DNA of 64,000 nt from Mauremys mutica (taxonomy: Eukaryota; Chordata; Testudines; Geoemydidae): NCBI RefSeq assembly GCF_020497125.1, contig NC_059075.1, forward strand, positions 42,196,003 to 42,260,002, read 5' to 3'. This document shows positions 55,748-64,000 of the stretch, piece by piece (positions within the stretch are counted from its first letter, which is position 1; every line of letters begins with the position of its first letter). A program made the position numbers and the translations under genes. Under the pieces are notes generated by a model. That model saw nothing but the letters and a program-made list of their open reading frames with translations, ran no database searches and had not been told where the DNA came from.

Positions 55748-55968
55748 TTGGAAATCCTCTGGGCTGCCACTTTTCTGACCACTGCCTGCCTATGATTGGC
55801 TGGAGGCTTGGGGACCAGGTGAGAGGATGTACTCTGGGATGGCATCACTTTGTGTGAACTAGTTGCCTTCTGGATGCTGGCAGTGGCACTTGATGTCTTG
55901 CGGGCACCAGAATCAGCTGGCATGGATATATTGGTGGAGCTGGGTGGCGGGTGGTTGGCAAAGAGAGC
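55748..55968 (-). CDS. TTLL5: TTLL5 exon, C-terminal tail region
   Basis: This exon encodes about 74 residues of the low-complexity C-terminal tail of tubulin polyglutamylase TTLL5, which adds glutamate chains to alpha-tubulin. It also binds nuclear-receptor coactivators in mammals. The acceptor is TTCTACCAG (- strand) and the donor is a perfect GTAAGT (55742-55747). It starts in phase 0 with ALFANHPPPSS, continues ARKTSSATASIQKATS and SSHLVPKPPANHRQAVVRK, and ends in ISK with two bases of the Lys codon. The SSATAS-QK, LVPKPP-NH-Q and terminal SK blocks follow the mammalian protein in order. The catalytic domain is not in this window. No stop or frameshift is seen. Confidence 0.88.
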
Positions 55969-57969
55969 CTGGTAGAAAACAAGATACAGGGATTGGTTAT
56001 TTTCCCTTTGCAACTCCACTGGGAGAACCCATGTGGTGAGGAGCCTTGCCTGGGAAGAGAGAGCCCCAGCCTGGTGAAGGGGACCACCCAACTAGAAGGC
56101 TCCTGGGACAGTCTCAGAGATAGATACAAACTGAGGGTGACTGATTCCATGAAGGAGTTTTTATAGCAGAATTCTACAGTTTTGGAAAGTCAGGGTTAGT
56201 TCTAGACATGCCGACAAACTCTACTACTGTGGCACAACACAGCAAGTGCTACAACACTGACTCCCATATCCAACCTCCTCCTAGTCTTTGAGCTAATAGG
56301 AAGCCCTAAATTACCCTCACAGAAGCAAAGGGCACTAAGAGGGCAACTGATAAAGAGGATTTCTCCCTGACTCAGGCTCTGGGGATGCTTTGGGGAGAGA
56401 GGAAAGTTCCCAGTCATGAAGGGAGAGATATGCTGAAGGTTTGGGAGATGGGGAAAAATAGCCTGTGCACTGCCAGGCACTAAAGAACAAGGACACAGGT
56501 GGCAGAGCAAGGGAATGGCTCTCTGCACCAGCTCAGCTGAGATTCAAAGCAGCACTCAATTCTCTTTAGAAAGTTGCAACCTGCCTGGAACTCTGCCTTA
56601 TCCTTCTTCAAAGCTGCTTAGTTAGATCCCCAGTTCAGAGCAGTGAATTGTAGCCATGTGGCTTAGTGGTGAAGAGTCTGTTATGAAAGATGAGGGGAAA
56701 GGGTGAGCACTAGCCGGTCTTCTGGGAAAGGGTGGGGCTTCAGTGCACTTGGTTGCATTTGTCCTGAGTTTCTTTCTCTGGTGAGGAACACACAGAGGCA
56801 CAGTGAGTGGGCTCCAGGCTCCAGAGAAAACCACAATCTGAGGGTTGGCAGAGTCCCAGCATAAAGACAGGAAAAGCCCCTCTCCCCCACAATTCTCTGG
56901 CAAATGGCAGGGCACTCGTGTGGGAGGGAGTTTCTGACAGGCAGAGCCTAGGGGAGAAAGGGGAATGTCAGAGCCAAACCAGGCCTTTTCCACTACAATT
57001 CACTGACAAGATCTGCTGAGCTTTTTACTCCTCGTTAACCTCTCCATGTCCTGCAGCTCCATTTTGATCCTGGATTCCTGAGCAGGCATAACTATAAATG
57101 ACAAGTCAGGGGGAAGGCAGTCAATACCACACTCTTGGCTTAGTCCAGTACAGCTGAGAGCCTATCATATTATCAGGGAAGGGATGGAGTCTCCCCACTC
57201 ACTGTGCTTTCCTCCCCTGACCCTGAGACCGCTCCTCACTGCATCCTATTTGATGCCACGCGCAATAATTTTTTTCCAAAAGTGCTTTTCCCTTGTTACT
57301 AAAATCCTGACACCTAGAGTTTGCAAACCTCTTGCTCTGTACAGTCTATGTCACCTCCCCAAACATACTCAGGCAAGAAGGTCAGTCACCCAGGAGGAAG
57401 AATAAACAAGAATTCTTATAACATAGGCTGATCATCAGAGGCAGGGCCGAGACCTGCCTAAGGGAAGGTTAGGGCTGTTTTGCTTGGGGACAACAGACTT
57501 CTGAAAGGTCTCTGTCTCCACACTGTGCTGAGATCCTGGCTGCCTTCCACCGCAGCCAGGGTGTAGAGACTAGGGTTGACACTGACCATGGCTTCTGGAT
57601 CCAGCTACAAAGCAGGCTGCCCTGCTGTGAACCCTATGGGGGCGGGGCGGGAAACCAGAAGAAGCTACTGTGCAAACAAAGGGCAGCAGGGGAGGCCAGA
57701 CAGAGAAAGGGATGGGAAGAGATTTCAGCACAGACACACATGAAGGAGAGCCCTCATCATTCAGGATCCACAGAGTCCAGCTCTATGCAGAACTGAAGCA
57801 TGGAAGAAGCTCTGATATAAACAGCCCAGGAGCATCCAGTACCCAACAGTTATTACTTTATTAAGGGAAACATCCTGAACAGGGCTCACAATGCTGGAGA
57901 TTTGGACTGGCTGCTGAGGAGACCCATGCCCTCCCCTGTGGAAGGTTCCGAGGGGCACAAATCTGCATA
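55969..57969. other. TTLL5 intron, no further exon recognised
   Basis: Open frames on the - strand here (for example 56622-56993) have no resemblance to the Gln-rich segment expected just upstream in TTLL5. That exon is probably beyond the right edge. Confidence 0.4.
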
Positions 57970-58195
57970 ATAGTTAGCACAATACAGGACTTTGCATCTT
58001 CAAAACACTGCAAAAACATTAGCTAATTAATCCCCGCAACATTCCTGGCAGACAGGTCTGGAGTATTAACCCCATTTTATAGGTGGGCACTCTGGGCCAC
58101 AGAGAGGGCAAGTGACCTGCCACAGATGGAGTCACCCTCAGAGCTAGAGTCAGAACTCAGGAGTTCCTGGGTCTCAGTCCTGTGCTCATACCAGT
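57970..58195 (-). repeat. MIR-like SINE relic
   Basis: CCCATTTTATAGGTGGGCAC, GGCCACAGAGAGGGCAAGTG, ACCTGCCACAG and GAGTCAGAACTCAGGAGTTC keep the MIR order on the - strand. Confidence 0.65.
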
Positions 58196-59113
58196 AGCTC
58201 ACACCTCTCCTCATTTTATACAGAAACAAAGTACACACAGAATGATAGCTGCACAAAAAGAATGCTTTTTAATTAGAAAATGTCACAAGTACAATCTGCC
58301 AGTCACGGTGAGGCACATGGTAAGGTATCAGCAAGCAGAAACCAAGCTTCCTGTACCTACTCACAATTAAAGTGAGGAGGTACCAGAAGTTTTAACTAAA
58401 ACAGTTATGCTAATGATCTTCAAAAACAGAAATAAGAAGGATCCTGCCACTTACCCTCCCATATATCCAACATCTATCCCTGGCAAAGTAATGGAACAAA
58501 TGCCGCAAGTAAAATCAATAAATAATCACTAAACCTCAGAATGACAGAATCACAAGCAATAAGCAGAAATGAGTATTTATAAAGATTAGCTCATCAGACA
58601 AACATATTTGCCTTTTGGGACAGAATTACAAAATAAGTGTAAAATTTGGTGGGGTTTTAGATGTTTGTAAAGCATTTGCTACAGTTTTCTATTAAATTTA
58701 TTCACAAAGTTCAGTCAAATCAGCGTGGATATGGTAGAAAACTGGCTGAGTGACTAAACAAAGGGGCAAAAAGTAATGATAATTGGCAAAATACTGAGTT
58801 GTGGGAAGGGAACTCTAGTGTGGAACCAGGGTGGTCAGTGTAAGGGCCAATCTGATGTAAAGACTTCATTAATGCTCTAGAAAAAGGAGAGCATGTTAAT
58901 AGAATTCACAAATTACAGTACAGTGGGTCCTGCTTTGTAAACTACTCAGGAGAGGGACTGTCTTGATATATGTTAAAATAAACTGACTGTATGCTTTCTC
59001 CTTCTACCCAACCCTTTGTACAAAGTTTGTTTTCTTAAACTGTGAGCTTTTGGGGACACAAACTGGGTTTTATTATATATTTGCAAACCATTCAGCACAT
59101 TGTGTGTGCTGCC

Positions 59114-59135
59114 ATAAATAAATAAATAAATAAAA
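59114..59135. repeat. (AAAT)n microsatellite
   Basis: Five AAAT units follow a decayed L2-like tail (58915-59110). Confidence 0.75.
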
Positions 59136-59218
59136 CGAGATTAGAAACATGGGGGCAGAACTTCAGGTGGTATAAATCAACATACCGTCACTGACTTCAG
59201 TGGAGTTGTTTTATTTTA

Positions 59219-59622
59219 CAGTAGAACCTCAGAGTTACAAACACCTTGGGAATGGAGGCTGTTCAGAGCTCTGAAATGTTTGTAACTTTGAACAAAACAT
59301 TATGGTTGTTCTTTCAAAAGTTTACAACTAAACATTGACTTAACGCAGCTTTGAACCTTTACTATGCAAAAGAAAAATGCTGCTTTTAACCATCTTAATT
59401 TAAGCGAAACAAACATAAAACCAGTTTCCTTACCTTGTCAAAACTTTTTTTTAAAACTTCCCCCTTTTTTAGTAGTTTATGTTTAACACAGTCCTGTATT
59501 GTACAGTATTTGCTTTTCTTTTTGTCTCTGCTGCCTGACTGCATACGTCCGGTTGCAAATGAGGTGGGGTGGTTGACTGGTCATTTTGTAACTCTGGTGT
59601 TCGTAACTCTGAGGTTCTACTG
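59219..59622. mobile_element. Tigger/pogo-like non-autonomous DNA transposon
   Basis: The ends are inverted repeats of about 27 bases (CAGTAGAACCTCAGAGTTAC... / ...GTAACTCTGAGGTTCTACTG) flanked by TA on both sides (59217-59218, 59623-59624). A TA duplication with CAGT-type ends fits the Tc1/mariner superfamily, Tigger/pogo branch. The interior is about 350 bp, AT-rich, with no transposase. Confidence 0.88.
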
Positions 59623-60479
59623 TACATAAACTAAAGATATGACCCCACAGGTAGCAAATAAAAATTGGATTCACCTTGGAAAACTGCAGTTAACACATCT
59701 GCAGAAAAAAATAATCCAAGGGAGAAAGCTGGGAAAAAGAAATGGATGAAGATGGAGGGAGGCAGTTAATTAGTCTTTAATGCAACATGGTAGCAAAAAT
59801 GGTCAATGCAGGTTAGGCTGCTCTCAGAGAGGCCTTGCATCCCAGAGCAAGGAGCAGGGGAGTTCTAGTGCAGCCACACCTGCTGTGAATGCCGCACATT
59901 CCCAGTGAGACACTGGAAAATTTTAGAGGACATCCAGAAAAGAATAAAATAAATTAGTTATGGGGAAAGTTAAATCTCCTTAGCTTAGCTAAGCGCCGAC
60001 TAACTTGGGACCATGCAACTTTCTGAAAGGTATAAGGGGAGAGAGGAAATATTTAGCAACAGGGGATGAACTGGACACAGTATTTATATCAGAAAACTAT
60101 TTAAACTACTGATTGAAACTGTAACCATGAGTGACCCCAATACTCATTATCATTTGTTGCATGTTTTATCTGCCCCTTTCTGACACAAGGCTGCACTGAT
60201 AGGGATCATTTCACTATATGACTGAACTAGGGTTGTTTTAATTTAGCCTATTTCCCATTTCCCATATGCAATGTTTGGGATAAAGCTCTAAATCTAGTAA
60301 CTGCCCACACACATACAATAGATACAGGCTAAGCAGACAGAACAAACCTACATAGGGGAGGAGAAGCCTCCAGGACAGTTAGTGGCATCTCCCCAGTAGA
60401 GGGAACAATCAGAAAGTAAACACTGATTGTTTAATTTCCTAAGCAAGGGCATCTCTGGTAACAACATCCAGGTCAGATC

Positions 60480-60890
60480 ATGTCACTCATCGCTCCCTTC
60501 GGTCCATACAAAATGTTGCTGCTGATAAACTTTCTTCCTTTCTGGTTGGTTTGATCATGTAACTCCTGTTCCTTGAACCACTCCAGTATCAGATTTAAGC
60601 TTCTTGTCATCACCTTCAAAGCTCTACATAACTCTGCCCCTCCTTACTTATCCTTCCTTGTCAAGCTTCATGTTGGGTCTCTGTCCCCTTCACTCAGCCA
60701 GTGCTCCCAACCTCCTCCATCTGTCTGTCAGATTCTCACACAATCACCCTTGTGCCTTCTCCCATGCAGCGCCCTATGAATGGTACAATATCCCTGAGCT
60801 CCTCCAAAAAGGACCAATCTTTTCCAAATTTAAATTGTTCTTTAAGACCCAAATGGTTGCCTATAGTGAATCAAGTTGACTTGTATATAA
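60480..60890 (+). mobile_element. L2-type LINE relic (C-terminal ORF2)
   Basis: The + strand shows FDHVTPVP, then FKLLVITFKALHNSAPPYLS, then in another frame WYNIPELLQKG and SKFKLFFKTQMV. These are the ordered closing blocks of an L2 second ORF. Two frameshifts are visible. Confidence 0.75.
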
Positions 60891-61894
60891 ATTGTCTATA
60901 TTGTTATTCCCCTTCCCCTCCTGAGTCTCAGTCCAGTGTCCTGTTGACAGGACCACAGAACTATGGGTGCCAGGGACCAGGAACTGGACAGTCTGAAAAA
61001 TGAATAAAATTAGATTTAGTACAACTTCTCAACCCTAATTAAGGTTCTGAGGGAAGAACTCAGGACCCATTAGAAGAGGTGAACCCAAAGCCAGGGAACC
61101 TGGAGGCTGGTGTGCTGCACTTTTCTAAACCCAGAGGTCTGAGGTGAAGGTCTTATTCTCCTCTGTACCATTCCCCAGGGCTGTGCTGATGGAGTCTCCA
61201 AATTCTCCTGCCAGTCTTCTCTCCCCTCCCCCACATTACACATAGTGCTCTAAGTGCTCTGAGAAGCAGGAGCAACTCCCAGATGAATGCAGAATTTTTC
61301 TGGCTTTGTGCAATGAATTTTCTTGGATCAGAGCAACAAGAGTTGGTTGTGTCCAGGCTGCCCTCCCAGCACTGCGAGTGTGCAGTACATAGGGAGCCCT
61401 CAGCAATGTGAGGAAGGCTGTGAAAGACCCATTGATGCTACCCAATGACCTCCCTCAACCCCAGACACCCTGCCTACGAGAACACATCGTTTCTGTGGGC
61501 CCTACCTCAGGATGCCAATAAACACTTCTCATTCCCAACCTCCAAGCCAGACTGCTTGAGAAAAGGAATGGGGGAAAACTCATCGGCATGAGATGACACC
61601 TCAGAAAAGGGCTTTTTGTGAGTGCAGATTTAAGGTACGGCAAGGGAGGACAGAGGGAGAAAGTGAGATGAAGGAAGTGAGGAATGGGGGAAGGAAGGAG
61701 ACAAAGAGAGAAAGATGGAAGGAAAAGTTTTAAGCCAGAGGTTCCCAAACTGTGTTGTTTGCAGAGTGGGCTGGTCACCTGCTCCTGGCTCCTCCCCTTA
61801 TGTCCAGCTGCTACAGTGATTAAACATTTTCCTGATGTGCTTTTGCCACACAAGCCATTGGTGTCATTGTGGAAGTAGAGCATTGGCATAAGGA

Positions 61895-62420
61895 TGTTTT
61901 ATCATTGCAAGGGGGCGAGGCCCAGGCATTGTGAAATGGGAAAAAAGCAGGAGGACCTGGGTGCAGCAAGCAGGACAGTGGATTGGGAGAGGGGCAGACA
62001 ACGAGTGGAGTGGGATGGGGCTTGGACAATGGTGAGCAGATATGGGGGTAGGAGGCCTGGGTGACAATGATGGAGATGGGTAAGGCCCAAGTGATAGTGA
62101 GCAGGTGGTGGAGGTCCAGGTGCAGTGAATGGAGAGGAAGTGGGGAGGCACAGATAATGGTGAGTGGGAGGGGAACGCAGGAAGCCACAGTGAAAATGAG
62201 CAGGATGGTGACCAGGCAGTGGTGAGTGGAAGGGAGTGAGGGATGGGGCTTGGGCCAAAGTGAGTGGGAGGAGGTTATGGGATGGGGGAGTTGTAAGGGT
62301 AGGTGGGGGGAGCCAAACAGTGGTGAGTGACAAAGATAGGGCAGGCAAGAGTGAACAGGAGAGGGAGGTGGTAGTAGGGTAGGGGATGGTGAGTCTGTTG
62401 GGATGGGGAGGGGTGCTCTG
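61895..62420. repeat. Degenerate G-rich tandem repeat
   Basis: Words of the type GGTGAGTGGGAGGGG and GGTGAGCAG recur irregularly every 40-65 bases for about 500 bp. This keeps the complementary strand free of stops and creates long artefactual frames. It may be the core of an unrecognised transposon starting near 61740 (GGTTCCCAAACTGTG). Confidence 0.6.
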
Positions 62421-62559
62421 GCTACTAAGCAGGAGAGGTCAGTGCAATTGTGCCTGGGATGGGAGATCTGTCTGGCACCAGGCAAAGACAAGTGGGAGGA
62501 GATGAATCCAAGAGACACTCTCTCTATTAAGACCTGGCTTCCAATACAAGGAAGTGTGA

Positions 62560-62823
62560 GGGTATGTCTACACTGCAATTAAAAACCTGCAGCTGGTCTG
62601 CGCCAGCTGACTCAGGCTTGCGGGGCTGCTTAATTGCACTGTAGATGTTCAGGTTTGAGCTGAAGCCAGGGATCTAGGACCTGCAAGGTGGGAGAGTCCC
62701 AAAGCTCAGGCTGCAGCCTGAACCTCTATGCAGCAATTAAACAGCCCCTTAGCTTAGGAGCGTCAGCCTTAGTCAGCTGGCATGGGCCAGACGTGGGTGT
62801 CTAATTGCAGTGTAGACATACCC
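62560..62823. mobile_element. MITE with 22-bp perfect inverted repeats and 3-bp duplication
   Basis: The 264-bp element begins GGGTATGTCTACACTGCAAT and ends with its complement (22 bases perfect, including TA). It is flanked by TGA at 62557-62559 and 62824-62826. A 3-bp duplication fits PIF/Harbinger-like transposons, although their preferred site is usually TWA. It has no coding capacity. Confidence 0.88.
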
Positions 62824-63734
62824 TGAGTGTTAAGCAAATCCCTTCTTCATTAACGGCAATTTCAGAGCTGTCTGAGCCCGTGGCATGGCAATGGCCTCGA
62901 TACTGCAGCTCTGAACTGTTCGGCTCAAGGGGGGTGGGGGGTGGGGAGAGGAGTGGAGGCTTAACAAAGAATCACTTTAACAGAAACTCCTGAGTAATAG
63001 CTCTGCCCTAGGCCAAAAATAACTTCAGCTCAATGTCAGCAATTAGAAGAGGGCTCAGCCAGGCCCCCATGGTCAGCTCCAGCCTCCTCACAGGCACAGC
63101 CCAGCTCGGCTTGCAGTGCTACCCTATGCTCAGCAGCAGCCACGGCTGCCCACCCAGAGCCCCTTGGACAGAGATGAAAGAAGGGCCTACTGCTCCTGCT
63201 CAGAGGGGTAGCAACTGGGGGGAGGGAGGGTTGGGGAAGGAAAGGACACAGTACAGACAGAAGTTGCCTCCACCTCTGATTTCCCTCCCAGAATGGTGGG
63301 AATTGAGCCATAAGCTGTTTGTTAGGGACCCTGCAGTAACTAGTAATTCATGCCCCTGATATGGGGGAGGAGGCCCCACATACTTAGTTCTTGCTTGTGT
63401 TTGAGGCCATCTCTGCCAGACTGCCCAGCAAATACCAATAGCTCCCCCTAACCTGGATCAAACAATCTATGCTGAGTGGAGGTCCAAGCACATGAAGAAC
63501 CCCACTGCTGTTCCAGACACCAATCAAAATGAAGGAAACCCTGCCCTCCATGACAAATGAGGTAACTGGTGCTTTATAAACCCCTGCAGGGTCTCCATCT
63601 AGGGTGGGGAGATGCTGCTCCAGACCAGCTGCCAAAAAACTGCCATTCATTACATGGGAATCATAGGACACAAGGAATTAAAAGAGAACTAGATAAATTT
63701 TAAAATAGAACTGGATAAATTCATGGTGGTTAAG
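62824..63734. other. No recognisable gene
   Basis: Mixed sequence. Frames of about 100 codons on both strands at 63033-63360 overlap in conflict and have no motif. Confidence 0.35.
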
Positions 63735-64000
63735 CAGTGATGAGCTGCCAAAATATTAACAACAGGTTCCCTCCTCCTCACCTCATGAGGGGGTCGTGCC
63801 CCATCCAACCCCCCATGTTCCTTGACACACACCCCAAGGACCCCTGACTGATCCTCCCCCTTCCCTGTCCCCTGACTGCCCCCTGCTGCCCCATCCAACC
63901 CCTCCTCTCATTCTTGATGGCCCCCCGGGACTCCTGCCCCATCCAACCAACCCTTCTCTCCGTCCCTGACTGCCCCCCACCACCTCATCCAACCCCTGCT
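63735..64000. mobile_element. C-rich non-autonomous element cut by the window edge
   Basis: From about CAGTGATGAGCTGCC the sequence becomes a series of CCCCATCCAACCCC and CCCTGACTGCCCCC units, degenerate tandem copies that run off the end. This resembles the core of GC-rich hAT-like elements. The far end is not visible. Confidence 0.45.

Noticed and set aside
61820..62578. A 252-codon - strand open frame rich in Pro, Ser and Leu, the longest simple frame on that side
   Set aside because: It lies over the degenerate G-rich tandem repeat, overlaps other long frames on the same strand, and has no domain or splice context.

Overview
The window is vertebrate nuclear DNA, most likely from a cryptodiran turtle. 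That inference rests on the repeats: a tRNA-derived SINE with a CR1-like 3' end, CR1 and L2 LINE relics, short inverted-repeat DNA transposons, and several large DIRS-type (tyrosine-recombinase) retrotransposons. There are no prokaryotic features. Only fragments of two host genes could be supported, and most of the 64 kb is transposable-element sequence.

Host genes. The last two coding exons of TGFB3 lie on the + strand (239-392 and 3771-3929), followed by a 3'UTR with two AATAAA signals (4411, 4910). Two C-terminal exons of TTLL5 lie on the - strand (55748-55968 and 40747-40832). Their splice phases fit each other, and the gene runs tail-to-tail with TGFB3. The rest of TTLL5 upstream is beyond the right edge. 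A further terminal exon, if one exists, lies left of 40746 and was not found.

Layout. 1-4.9 kb: TGFB3 3' end, with a hAT-like element and a CR1 scrap in the last intron. 6.6-7 kb: MIR-like relics. 8.5-12.1 kb: a very old DIRS relic. 15.5-16.7 kb: LTR-like sequence split by a hAT copy with a perfect 8-bp target duplication. 17.1-24.3 kb: DIRS element 1, itself hit by a solo LTR, a CR1 tail and a GC-rich insert. 26.9-28 kb: an L2 relic split by a second hAT copy. 29.7-36.9 kb: DIRS element 2, hit by a CR1 and a 158-bp insert. 41.2-47.4 kb: DIRS element 3, inside a TTLL5 intron. 48.7-49.2 kb: L2 relic. 51.8-52.3 kb and 54.6-55.2 kb: CR1/L3 relics. 52.4-53.8 kb: an unusual inverted-arm LTR-like element. 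55.5-55.7 kb: SINE next to a TTLL5 splice donor. 59.2 kb and 62.6 kb: compact DNA transposons with clear target duplications.

The most informative biology is the DIRS family. Three large copies and one fossil all lie on the same strand as TTLL5. The three large copies have the split inverted termini and internal complementary region expected of DIRS1-like elements. Each has lost different catalytic residues, and the nested insertions allow a relative chronology to be read. The most structurally unusual object is the palindromic LTR-like composite at 52415-53762.
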